From: Danio rerio
Lineage: Eukaryota > Chordata > Actinopteri > Cypriniformes > Danionidae
Assembly (NCBI RefSeq): GCF_049306965.1
Contig: NC_133194.1
Coordinates: 8,929,001-8,993,000 of the forward strand
Length of the DNA: 64,000 nucleotides
Reading direction: 5' to 3'
Position 1 is the stretch's first letter; each line of letters opens with the position of its first letter. The notes below the pieces were generated by a model, which saw nothing but the letters and a program-made list of their open reading frames with translations, searched no databases and was not told the DNA's origin. Below, piece after piece: positions 11,401-20,549 of this stretch. The translations under genes were made by a program, and so were the position numbers.

Positions 11401-13512
11401 TGTTCTGAACAATATGATAACAAGATTTTCCTTATTAAAGATTGTAATATTCTATGTTTTGTTTAATTCATTTTATTAGTGTTGATAGTAAAATCAAAAC
11501 AGGGAAGTCGGTGCAAGAACAGATCGATAAGTTCAGTATCATTCAGAATGGCACAGTTTACCCTCCATCTTCCATGCTGTACCACATTCAGAACTTCATG
11601 AAAACAGAGGTGAGTTGTAATTTCTATTTCAGTTCATTTATTTATCATCTATCTACATGAGATTGACGTCATCCATTCGTGACACTTGACTCTCACTATT
11701 TTGCATTCTGACGTGATACCTCACAACAAACATAAGCAGACTGTAGCTGTAATTTTGCTCACAGCAAGCCTCAATAATAGAACCAGTAGAAAGAGCTGTT
11801 TTGAGATTTACCGGCACTGGTTTGTCAAATTTGATTGGGGTTTAAGTTCAACGAAGGATGGTTCCAGAAACCAGGTAAAACAATACCCCACTGAAATAGC
11901 TGTGTGATCCCAATGGTAAAAGCATAAAAAGTTAACCGACATCTCTCATAGACTCGAGCCAGAATGACGTTAAGATTGGCAGAAATATATACTGCGGCCT
12001 CTGGTAGATTTATGAAAAAAGAGACATATGAGAAAATGTGCCATATTTATGTATATTTGAGATTGTTAAAAATGTGACCTCTAGTTGATTTGTGAAAACA
12101 AAAACTTCAAGAAGTTGTAGTACATATTGTTCGGTTATCAAAAATGTAGCCCTGGGCACAAAATTTTAATTAGCCTGGGCTGTGCACATGGCTCCTGAAC
12201 AGCATAAAAAAGAGAAATAATGGATTTTATTTTATTTTTAATTGAACTCATTGAAAAAAAGTAAAATGTGTTAAAAGCTAAACATTTTTTTTCTGTTATT
12301 TTTTTTATTGCTGACGGCCTAAAGTTTAATGTTAAGAATGTTTTTTTTCTTTTGTATTAACTACATTAGTAGTAAAGTGCCCATTCTCTCTCCATACTCT
12401 TTTTTTTTTTTTTTTTTTTGCAAATTGAAATATGGTCAAGCTAAATATTAATACAAAAATACTTATAATTACTTTTGTAATACAATAATAAGAATAGTAA
12501 TAATAGTAATAATATTAATAATGATAATAATTCATTTGTTTAACTTCATGAAAAGGAAACCAAAGTGAAGACATTCCTCAAAAGAGATGTTGTCCATAGA
12601 AAGAAAAAAATCTACTCATCGATCCAAACAACAATTCAGGATCAAATGACTGCTGGCTATAAAAGTAAGGACATGTAAAACACATAATAATGTCAGATTT
12701 TTAAACTGTTTCTCACATGGTATTGTATAACAAAACATCTGCTGGCTTTAAAATAAATCTTTTATAATTAACTACCATTTTATCCAGACTTCTGTGTTTG
12801 TGTTGCATTTATACTCAGAATGTGAATAAACATTTAATGTTGCCTTTATAGAAGCTGCGGAGAAGAAAGGAGTAGGAGCCATGGGAAGGAGAGAGACCAC
12901 AATAATAGAAACAATTGAATTGTTAAAAGACAGCATGTTCAAAGACACAAAAATACAATTTCTGAAAGAGTTCAAGTCTGTGACGGTAATTGTATTTCAA
13001 TATTCTTTGAGCATTTGCTATTTGCTATTTCTGAAAATATTTATAAACGATACAAAACAATCAGATTTTTATACACCTTAAGTACATACAGTGTATGTTT
13101 TTTCTGTTGTTTCCATCAAAGAGCGATATATGCGAGAGACTTAAATCTGAGTTGAGCAGATCAGTGGAGCGCTCATTCTCACAAAGCAGCAAAGCTTCCC
13201 TGATGGGTAAGGGAAAATACCAATTTAAGAATAATTTTTTTAGCAATGAGTACTTGAGAGTGATTCTGAATCCTGTTTTTGCTTAAATCCTTTAAACACA
13301 ATTCACTATACAAAATATTTTCATTATAATATTGGTGTACATGTGTCCATATTGCATGTTTTAGAATATATCCAATATACCTGTAGAGTAAATGTTGCAT
13401 ACAAACAGCTACAAATGATTAGAAAGTCAGACTAATAAATCTTCCTTTTCTAGATGTCTCGAAAGAGATTGAAACCCTGGAGACATTGTCTGAACACATC
13501 GCAGAAATCTGA
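356..13512 (+). CDS. SLIP-GC (NUGGC)-like nuclear GTPase, copy A, 5'-partial
   Basis: A large GTPase of the SLIP-GC type; vertebrate SLIP-GC is a nuclear GTPase described in germinal-centre B cells. Seventeen exons fit splice signals and one open frame: 356-412, 511-619, 706-937, 1062-1241, 5139-5333, 5854-6032, 6117-6156, 8024-8098, 8173-8269, 8375-8511, 8604-8777, 10728-10876, 11480-11609, 12556-12664, 12852-12985, 13122-13206, 13454-13512. Together they encode 713 residues ending at TGA 13510-13512. Visible motifs are a basic stretch KRKRESRD (nuclear signal-like), P-loop GKTGEGKSS, switch-I-like GACTAVITQ, DIPGTGD (DxPG, G3) and CTRTDD (G4). The C-terminal half looks helical and charged. 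The start codon lies outside the window; by analogy with copy B at least four more exons precede it. The 40-bp exon 6117-6156 rests on phase and conservation in B. Confidence 0.85.
706..937 (+). CDS. Copy A exon with the P-loop (G1)
   Basis: This 232-bp exon follows a TAG acceptor and ends at a GT donor. It encodes DSIAKMKEMDKDKRRKETI and then GVFGKTGEGKSSLLNAVLG. The GxxxxGKS nucleotide-binding loop and the following GACTAVITQ segment are the strongest evidence that the gene is a GTPase. The equivalent exon in copy B is 38018-38249, of identical length. Confidence 0.88.
938..1061 (+). repeat. Short intron filled by (CTAT)n/(CTGT)n microsatellite
   Basis: This 124-bp intron has its GT donor at 938 and AG acceptor ending at 1061. 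A tetranucleotide tract of about 80 bp (944-1024) starts a few bases after the donor, grading from CTAT to CTGT units. The same tract, with a different unit composition, fills the equivalent intron 38250-38377 of copy B. Confidence 0.85.
1314..2331. mobile_element. hAT-like non-autonomous DNA element (probable)
   Basis: The ends are an imperfect inverted pair, TAGTGCAGTCAAA at the left and TTTGACAGCCCTA at the right. That matches the TAGGGCTGTCAA-type ends of hAT elements. Copy B (about 38558-38600) runs straight across this site without the insert. An internal CA/CGCA microsatellite lies at 1506-1555, and (AT)n tracts flank the element, so a target duplication cannot be read. Confidence 0.5.
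2332..2408. repeat. (AT)n microsatellite
   Basis: About 75 bp of uninterrupted AT dinucleotides abut the right end of the hAT-like element. The long peptide of alternating I and Y read from it is a translation artefact. Confidence 0.95.
2632..4153. mobile_element. hAT-superfamily non-autonomous element, 1.5 kb
   Basis: Inverted ends TAGGGATGTAACGGTAT / ATACCGTTACATCCCTA are flanked by a perfect 8-bp target duplication TTAAATAC (2624-2631 and 4154-4161), diagnostic of hAT. The uninterrupted site is seen in copy B near 38795. No transposase frame is visible inside. Part of the interior (about 2970-3470) is also present, reversed, inside the hAT element at 39475-41036. The region 3650-3890 looks like a further nested insertion. 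Confidence 0.9.
4320..4950 (+). mobile_element. LINE fragment (RT C-terminal region) and fish repeat, copy A
   Basis: The sequence reads as a decayed LINE: a FKYLGVLFTSE-like motif followed by a SGKKELSRMAKL-like segment, which is typical of the region after the reverse-transcriptase core in fish LINEs. The upstream part (about 4380-4510) resembles a repeat common in fish genomes. Copy B holds a longer version ending in a GAAT-rich tail near 43555. The insertion is therefore older than the duplication and has been shortened here. The clade is not resolved. Confidence 0.6.
5139..6032 (+). CDS. Copy A exons with G3 and G4 motifs (5139-5333, 5854-6032)
   Basis: Exon 5139-5333 (65 codons, phase 0 at both ends) encodes a GGWYWPLVKSVTIKIPD segment and HIVLFDIPGTGD, the DxPG switch-II motif. 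Exon 5854-6032 encodes KVRECSSVWIVNGISRAI and FICTRTDDIN, the base-specificity TxxD motif. Copy B differs by valine for isoleucine in DVPG. The intron between them (5334-5853) has no recognisable element. Confidence 0.87.
6304..6981. mobile_element. Harbinger-like MITE, copy A only
   Basis: The element has inverted ends GGGTGCTTTCACACCT / AGGTGTGAAAGCACCC, with TGA directly outside both (6301-6303 and 6982-6984), consistent with a 3-bp target duplication. Copy B (near 44955) has an empty site. The interior is GC-rich with no supported gene; a GCGC tract lies near 6725. The superfamily is inferred from duplication length and end sequence. Confidence 0.7.
8024..8777 (+). CDS. Copy A helical-region exons (8024-8777)
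   Basis: Four exons (8024-8098, 8173-8269, 8375-8511, 8604-8777) encode a lysine-rich, probably helical segment after the G domain. It includes NKTAKDSVKNKFETM, LQDLLKNTNKSIRREL and VKDYYESLEKAL-like stretches. The exons join in frame and match copy B (45998-46750) exon for exon. I counted three differences in the 137-bp exon 8375-8511. Confidence 0.83.
8924..10145 (-). mobile_element. Tc1-like DNA transposon, decayed, in a gene A intron
   Basis: The left end after TA begins CAGTGCATCTG, a common fish Tc1 terminus; the right terminus is not recognisable. The minus strand carries transposase pieces at about 10046-9672, 9632-9435 and 9469-9128, in different frames. The last contains QQDNDPKHTA (second catalytic Asp) and WPSQSPDLNPIKHLW. 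Active Tc1 proteins have Glu in NPIEHLW; here it is Lys, so the DD34E triad is broken, in addition to frameshifts. Copy B keeps an internally deleted remnant at 46868-47190, so the insertion came before the duplication. Confidence 0.88.
10728..12985 (+). CDS. Copy A exons for the C-terminal half (10728-12985)
   Basis: Exons 10728-10876, 11480-11609, 12556-12664 and 12852-12985 encode VKPSDKTLQALCKNKGYYWP, a KHIYDNIDEEFNLIFP segment, a QIDKFSIIQNGTVYPP segment and KAAEKKGVGAMGRRETTI. Phases are 0/2, 2/0, 0/1 and 1/0, consistent across all joins. The introns contain mostly A/T-rich sequence shared with copy B. Confidence 0.82.
13122..13512 (+). CDS. Copy A terminal exons and stop
   Basis: Exon 13122-13206 encodes SDICERLKSELSRSVERSF and continues to SLMG. 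Exon 13454-13512 encodes DVSKEIETLETLSEHIAEI, then TGA. In copy B the first 38 bases of the penultimate exon differ at nine positions, while the last 47 are identical. Confidence 0.84.
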
Positions 13513-14849
13513 CTAATGTCAACATTTTAAAGCAACGGCAAGAGAGAACGCATTTCAGCATCTCCAGTTACTCGAGAATTAAACCTTTTGGTTAATATCT
13601 ACTGTTGATTTAAAATGTGTCTGTCTAGTCACATAAGACTTGATATATATAAATGAAAGAATACTTTTTTTTTTGATGTGTAGTTTTGTTTTTAATGAGA
13701 TAGAGCTTAAACTTGCAAAAGTAGCATACTGAAATGAATTGTACTGTTTGTCACTTCATATGTACTGTAACATGCTTGTAGATTGTGTGACTGATTGTGA
13801 TAATGTGCAAATGTTAAATCTAGCTAATACACAATGAGAAGCAGAGAGGGTGATCATTGATTTTGTAGTAAACCATTTCGTTTTCTCAAATCTTTTAATA
13901 TTTTATTTGACGTTTCATAACAATGTATTGCACACAAAATAAATGAATAATTAAAACAATGCAGTAAATCCTTAAATTGCAGTTAAAACATGAACACTGA
14001 CAGCTTGATATGAATTAATGTAAACATTGACTAATCATTGAATAAAAAAAAAAACATTTGATTTGCAGTTATTCAGTATTTGTGTGAAGTTTTTGAAATG
14101 GCTTACTTTTAACATGTTTGCTGAGTAAAAAAAATGTTTGTGTGTCCTGAAAACAGTGTACACAATCAGAGTATATACTGTTGCAAAGACAAATAATAAA
14201 AACAGTGCCTTACAAACCAATGCCTACAGGATAAATCAATACATTTAGTATGAAGCTTAACAAAATACTTTTGAACCAAAGGTTAAGGTTCTATGTTAGT
14301 TCAACTCACAGCTTATTTTGACCTTGTGTAAACACTGAGTGTTTTTAGGCAATTGCTTACAAAGCTATTTAGGTAAATTCAACTATTTGGGTTGAGTTTA
14401 CCAGTTTCCTGCACACATACTTTGTCCCACATCGAAAAGCATATTGAATGTCATATACGGTAAATATTGGGTGAAGAGATTTCCGACTGCCTACAGAATT
14501 TGAATGTTGTGTGATAGTAGAGCACTGAATCTCTGTTTGCCTGGGCATCTACTCAGGAAACCATATATTTGAAGCCATATAGCTGAGTTTGTTCTTCCGT
14601 TTGTTTTTTGTGTCGGAAGATTAGAACATGCAAATAATTAGCCATTTAAAAGAAACTCCTTATTAGAGGTAATTAAATTTGTTATATGACTATCCCGTAA
14701 CTGTTTATTAGTAATAGGAACTGGTCCTAAATTTTATTTATTATTATTTAAATTATTATTTGCCCAATTGGACAATTTTTAAGTTACATTGTAAAGGATT
14801 AGTTAAGATATATCCAGCATTCTTCAAAAGGAGAGACAAATTGACTAAA
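13513..14849 (+). other. 3' UTR and flank of gene A
   Basis: No further coding exon is visible. An AATAAA at 13938-13943 is a candidate polyadenylation signal. Most of the region aligns with 50623-51270 and 52070-52700 of copy B, but copy B has several hundred different bases at about 51270-52070. Confidence 0.6.
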
Positions 14850-15404
14850 TCAGTCAGCTAAATACAAACTACATCCCCTGCTGCTTCATGTTTCTTCTTT
14901 GTAGGTAAAAAGGACAGAGGCTTGAGGTCCTGCAGTAATTACAGGGCACTCAACAAGAAAACTGTCAAGTACCAATACCCACTTTCCCTCACTTCATCTG
15001 CCCTCGGACAACTTCAAGGAGCCCAGATAGATCTTCACCAAGTTGGATCTTAGAAGCACATATAACCTCATCTAGATATGTTAAAGGGATGAATGGAAGA
15101 CAGCATTTCTGACCCTTCTGGCCACTACGAGTACCTAGTGAAGCCCTTTGGGCTGGTAAACACCCCTTCCATATTTTTAGGTCCACCAATGTCTCAGTGA
15201 AATCCACCTGTATCTCAAGGCAGAGAAGTGCATGTTTTACCAATCATCCATCCAGTTCCTGGGTTATCACATTCTTAAGGCATTAAGATGGACGAGTGGA
15301 AGGTGGATGCTGTAAAGAACTGGCCAACTCCCACAACCGACAAATAACTCAATTTCAAAGCTTTTGCATCTATAAATTGAAAAATCTCCTAAAATATAAG
15401 CCCT

Positions 15405-15860
15405 GGGGTCCGTTCTTCATACATGGATTACTCAATAAAATAAGGAAAATCTGATCTAAAATTTAAAATCAAACAAATTGCTAAATACTCTTGACACATG
15501 AAAGTGTAAAGCTTCCAGTGCACAACAGGTGGCAAGTTATTGCGTATCATATTTAACAAACCGTTCACTACAAATTTTATTTAACCTTGCTCACATGGAT
15601 TATTGAATATAATCAGATGAGGTCATTATGCTGCTGTGCCGTCAGCCAATCAGCATTGCTGATCATGAGTTTGAGAATCGATAGATCTGTTCTTCACAAC
15701 ACACGCACCGATCTCAGATCAGTTCATCAAAACATTTTAATTTGATTCGCAAACTTGTTTGAAGAACCAAATTAGCCACAGATCAGTTATCAAGATTAAA
15801 AGATCCAGGATCTGTCAAATTATCTAAGATCATTTCAGCGAGGTACGAAGAATGGACCCC
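15405..15860. mobile_element. MITE nested in Gypsy fossil A
   Basis: Inverted ends GGGGTCCGTTCTTC / GAAGAATGGACCCC bound a 456-bp insert. The related Gypsy fossil B reads straight through the site (near 55505), which confirms the boundaries. No coding capacity. The superfamily is not assigned because no clear target duplication can be read. Confidence 0.8.
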
Positions 15861-16015
15861 AAGTCTGTGAAAATGTTTTTGTTGTGGAGTTAGATGCCTC
15901 CAATACCAGAGTGGGAGCTCTACTTTCCCAGTAGCAAGAGACCTTCCATGTGCCTCATACTCCCAAAAACTACGACATTGGGAATCGTGAATTATTGGCC
16001 ATCAAAGCAGCACTG

Positions 16016-16837
16016 TACAGGATTCATACACATTTTACTACTAAAATTCCATGACTTTTCCATGATTTTTCCAAGACTTTCAAGTAAATTTTTATGAACT
16101 AATGTTTCATGCAATGTCTACATATACGTGGCAAAAGAAAACAATGCATGTTTAAATGTATTACAGCATATTGTAAAACATGCAACAAACTACTTACTTT
16201 AAATTTATATTTTATTCATTGCTTCTCTTTTCGGCTTAGTCTCTTCATTAATCTGGGGCCGCCACAGTTGAAGAAACTGGCAACTTATCTAGCATAAGTA
16301 TTACACAGCGGATGCCCTTCCAGCTGCAATCCATCACTGGGAAACATCCATAAACACTCATTCGCATACATACACTACAGTCAATTTAGCTTACCTAATT
16401 CCCCTATACCGCCTGTCTTTGGACTTTTGGGGGAAACTAGAGCACCCGGAGAAAACCCACGCGAACACGGACAGAACATGCAAACTTCACACAGAAATGC
16501 CAACTGACCCAGCAGAGGCTCAAACCAGTGATCTTCTTGCTGTGAGGCAATTGTGTTACCCACTGTGCCATTGTGACGCTAAATTTATATTTATATCTAT
16601 GTAAAATCTATTTAGACAATGCTTACACCACACTAATAACCTGAAAGTATGTGATTGGCCAAGGACAGAATAGAAGTCAAGACAACTGATCTATATTCAA
16701 GTATCTAGATATCTGTTTTCCATGACTTTTCAAAAACTTTGTGGGGTTTTCTGTTTTTCCAAAACTTTTTCACCCCTGGAAATGGCATGTCAAAATTCCA
16801 TGACTTTTCCAGGTTTTCCATGACCGTATGAACTCTG
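16016..16837. mobile_element. MITE nested in Gypsy fossil A, split by a DANA SINE
   Basis: Both arms contain a 'TTCCATGACTTTTCCA' type sequence in inverted arrangement, with ends near GGATTCATAC / GTATGAACTC. ACTG lies outside both ends. Gypsy fossil B is uninterrupted at the equivalent position (about 55695). A DANA-type SINE lies inside it. Confidence 0.65.
16213..16579 (-). mobile_element. DANA-type tRNA-derived SINE (minus strand)
   Basis: The reverse complement runs from a TGGCACAGTGGGTAACACAA-like tRNA head through the 'GTTTGCATGTTCTGTCCG' body to an AAGAGAAGCAATGAA tail, as in zebrafish DANA SINEs. A 13-bp target duplication TAAATTTATATTT flanks it (16200-16212 and 16580-16592), as expected for LINE-mediated insertion. 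Confidence 0.9.
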
Positions 16838-17264
16838 ACTGGAAAAATGCAGAAACTGGTTGGAAGGAGCAAAACACCCATTCCTTGTATGCACAGATCA
16901 TCATAACCTTGAGTATCTAAGAAAAAACTGAACATCGCAAACCCCAGGATGGCAGGTGGGCTTTATTCTTCACCAGATTTAACTATTTCCTATCGTCCAG
17001 GCTCCAATAACACATAAGCTCACAATCTGTCTAAAATGCATACTCCTCACGAATTCCTGAACCTATTCTACCAGCTGAGATAATCATCATCCCAATCCAG
17101 TGGGTCATCCTGCAACCAATCAAACCCTCTCAAATGTCCAGAGATCCTCGTCATCTTCCATCTGGTAAGCGCCCTTTCCTCTTCCTATTCCTCTGCATCC
17201 CTGGTCACACCTAGGAGTTGATTTTGTCACAGATTTGCCACTGTCTGATGATGTTATTTATGTG

Positions 17265-17366
17265 ATGTAGATTTCATTTTTAGTATTGATTGTGTTCAGC
17301 ACTTTGGGCAACGTTGTGTTGTAAAAAATGTGCTATATAAATAAACTAAACTAAACTAACTAAAAT
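17265..17366 (+). mobile_element. LINE 3' tail (L2/CR1-like, probable)
   Basis: A short segment ending GTGCTATATAAATAAA followed by (CTAAA)-like repeats resembles the 3' ends of L2-type LINEs. It interrupts the integrase part of the Gypsy fossil. Too short for firm assignment. Confidence 0.45.
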
Positions 17367-17371
17367 ACTTG

Positions 17372-17665
17372 TGTGGAGAGGTAAACATGATCGAACACCC
17401 AATAAAGGGGGAGAGCATGCTCAGAGGCCGACGGATAATCAGCAGGCCAATCAGAAATAATAAATAACACCTGTTTATTCTAGTGATTGGACCGGAGAGA
17501 CACCCGTCTTAAGGAGAACGGGAGGACCAGTCAGGAGAGAGAGAGCCGAGCGACAACCAGTGCCTTGTGAGCTGTTGTTACCGCATAAAAAGATTAATAA
17601 ACAAATTGTCACTAACCTTAACGCCGACCCTGTCTTCTTCTTCCCACACAAAGAAACTTTTTACA
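17372..17665. mobile_element. Solo LTR with 5-bp target duplication
   Basis: A 294-bp sequence starting TGTGGAGAGG and ending TTTTTACA is flanked by ACTTG at 17367-17371 and 17666-17670. The TG...CA ends and 5-bp duplication mark a solo LTR. It lies inside Gypsy fossil A and so is younger. The family is not identified. Confidence 0.85.
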
Positions 17666-18354
17666 ACTTGTATCACCAGTGGACAGATTCTCCAAAGCCT
17701 GTCGTCTTGTACTACTGAAAGGTTTACTCACAGCCATGGAAACAGCAGAAATATTATTCAACCATGTGTTTCGAAACTTTGGCATTCCTTAGGACATTGT
17801 CTCTGATCGAGGACCCCACTTCATCTCCCAAGTCTGGAGAGCTTTCTTCTCGTTCCTAGGCATGACAGTCAACCGATCTTCTGGTGATCATCCCCACAGC
17901 AATGGACAGAGAGGAAAATATAGAAAATAGGCTGATATTACCGTACTCACAAAACTCCTTATGTCAACCCTCCACAGAACTCTGTCCAGTGCATACTCAG
18001 CCACTTCTGTTTCCCTGGTCTGGGGAACTTTTAACAAGTTCCATCTGTCCATCATTGGTTCCGGGAGAGTAAGGGGGTCTGGGACTCACCAACACCTCCA
18101 GTATGCAATAATGAATGTCTGGAGAGACCCCAGTCCAACTTACTATCCAAGACAGAAGCTGTGGCTCTCCACCAGCAACATTCGACTGAGACTACTCTGC
18201 AGGAAGCTAAATCCCAGATTCATTGGTCCTTTAACCATCATCCGTCAAGTCAACCATGTTTTGTATGAACTCAGATTCCCTTCACACTACTACATTCACC
18301 CCATATACCATGTTAACGTTACAATCAGGTTCTCTGTTTTGTTAAAGATGATCC

Positions 18355-19545
18355 AATGTTTATTTTATTTTTTTTCAGAAATGTATATATTTCAACTTGA
18401 GTTAACTGGTCAATTTCTTCTGAAGGCATGTCAAATTGAGATATAAATTCAAAATAAGTTATAAATTAAATGCAAACAGCATTAAACCAAACATGACACA
18501 AATCTTAGGACAGATCATGTTTGCTAATGTAAAAGCCGCATTAGTAAACATTTTTACACTTTGGTCTGGTACACCCATTTCAGATACTGGAGTCTGTAAT
18601 GTCAGAGATAAATATGTAGAGACACTACATTTATAGTTTGCTGCTTTTGCTGCTTCAACAGTTATGATTTTAAAAAAGCCCACCATTAATATTAAGGTAT
18701 TTTAGATACATTATCTGATATTTATCTTATGTTTACTTATCTTACTTGTTTTTTAGCATTAATTGCAGTTAATTTCTTTAAAACTTCTTGAGTAAAAGGC
18801 AAGTAATTGTGTAACAAATTAAGTGTAATGGTTTAAAAACTGTGAATGACTGGGGTTGAAGGGTGTTGTTGGTATTGTTTGTGGGCTGTGAGTCTGAGGA
18901 CATGTCATGTCCTTCTACTATTATTTTGGGAGTATTTATATACTAGATACTATTTCTTGTGTTTGAGAGCTGTTTTATCTGTATTGAGTATTCCAGGTGT
19001 ATTGTCAGGACTTGCCTCTTTGGTCTTGTTAATTCTTGTTTTAGTGGTGGAGTCCAGACACTTGTCCTGTCATGTCTTGTGCTTGCCTCAAGTTTTCAGT
19101 TGATATCAGAATGCCACACCCAAAGTGTGACTGCAGTTGTGTGATTTTATCCTTAGACATACAAGATAACACTTTTCTCCAAATATTTAACTTCTTACCA
19201 ATTACAAAAATCTGTTTATTGAATTAAAAAAAAAAGTTTATTTAGGGTTGTTATCTATATGAAATAAGTGTGTTTCATAATAGTTTTGCACTTGTTATTT
19301 GTTATATGGATTAGTTTTATTGCAACTTATAAAAGTAGTTTGATATTTATGTAAAAAAAAAAAAAAAAACGCATGGTGTTGCGTGTGTATGTGTGTGTGT
19401 AATTGCCACTTGGAACATAAACCAATATTTTGTTAGCCTACTTTTTGATAAAGCAGTTGTAGCAGTTATAATACAGATAACATAGCAATAAAAACATATC
19501 TGGTTGCTTTTAGGGGTCTAAGATGGGAATAATCAAAACTGAGAT
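18355..19545 (+). repeat. Locus-specific duplicated flank (copy 1)
   Basis: Blocks at about 18390-18620, 19090-19200 and 19420-19470 align with 61645-61860, 62755-62890 and 63255-63300 in the same order and orientation. No credible gene is present. This flank appears to be part of an older unit duplicated along with the gene cluster. Confidence 0.7.
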
Positions 19546-20035
19546 TGAGCTACAGTCAAAATTTGACTGAGTGAAGTTTTTTTTTCAACACATTTAAACA
19601 CATAATAGTTTTAATAACTCATTTCTAAAAACTGATTTCTTTTATTGTTGCCATGATGACAACAATGAATGTTTTACAAGATATTTTCAAGACACTTCTA
19701 TTCAGCTTAAAGTTGCATTTAAAGACTTAGACTAGGTTAATTAGGTTAACTAGGCAGTTATAGGGTAATTAAACAAGTTATTGTATAAGATTGGTTTCTT
19801 CTGTAGACTAGCGAAAACAAAGATAGCTTAAAGGGGCTAATAATTTTTACCTTAAATTTTTCTTTTAAAAATTCAAAACTTTTTATTCTAGCAAAAATAA
19901 TAAAACAATTAAAACTTTATCTAGAAGTAAAAATATTATCAGACATACTGTGAAAAATTTCTTGTACTGTTAAACATCATTTGGGAAATATTTAAAAAAG
20001 AAAAAGAATCAAAAATCAAATTTGGCCTCTGGGGT
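19546..20035. mobile_element. Abundant zebrafish A/T-rich DNA repeat
   Basis: The body contains the typical 'AAAGGGGCTAATAATTTT' and 'TATCAGACATACTGTGAAAA' blocks of a very common zebrafish DNA repeat, non-autonomous and probably Tc1/mariner-like. No open frame. Confidence 0.65.
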
Positions 20036-20425
20036 AAATAGATCATCAAAGAACAAGTCACTTCATGTGTTGTTTTCATTTAAATCCAAGCTTAGAACTT
20101 TCTTAACTTTACATATTCTCTTTGGAAGAGCAAAACTCAGGACACACCACTGCTAAAGAAAAAAAAATACCATAATTTAGACGTATTTAGAGAAATCTAT
20201 CAGTTATATTAAAATAAATTAATAAAATAAAATAAAACACAAGTAAATCATTCATTGAGTACATATTAATGATATTGCTTTATATTTACAGTAGTAATTT
20301 AGTCGAAAGTTTAGGAGAATTTTAGAGGAACTTTTACTATGTAATCACTATATAATCTGCCACTATTAAAATTTAGATTACTATTATGATACACTGTTAA
20401 AACATATAGAAATATGTTCAAGTGA

Positions 20426-20501
20426 TGCAGGGGAAAACACACAGACATGCAGGGCCTTATAATTGACGAAAACACACAGACATACAGGGCCTTATAATTG
20501 A
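20426..20501. repeat. Two-copy tandem repeat, unit about 35 bp
   Basis: A block containing AAAACACACAGACATGCAGG and CCTTATAATTGA occurs twice in direct succession with small differences. It lies just upstream of the LTR at 20550. Confidence 0.7.
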
Positions 20502-20549
20502 GGGCCTTACGGCCTTGAGGCATGGCAGTTCATGCGGCAAAGTAAGAAC

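Larger units (their letters stand above)
1..14850 (+). repeat. Segmental duplication, unit A
   Basis: This stretch is homologous to 29293-52700 in the same orientation, in exons, most introns and about 1.3 kb of 3' flank. Shared intronic relics (LINE fragment, Tc1-like element) show the duplication came after those insertions. Unshared elements (2632-4153, 6304-6981 here; 38812-41170, 41378-42577 and the DIRS pair in B) came later. The homology fades near 14850 (about 52700 in B). Confidence 0.9.
14850..18345 (+). mobile_element. Ty3/Gypsy-type pol fossil A, broken, with nested insertions
   Basis: Recognisable parts in order are reverse transcriptase (about 14860-15200), RNase H (about 15870-16000) and integrase with its C-terminal region (about 17170-18340). 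The fossil is interrupted by several later insertions described separately: a MITE at 15405-15860, a MITE plus SINE at 16016-16837, a LINE tail at about 17265-17366 and a solo LTR at 17372-17665. It is broken many times and has no recognised LTRs. A related fossil is at 54642-56820. Confidence 0.8.
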
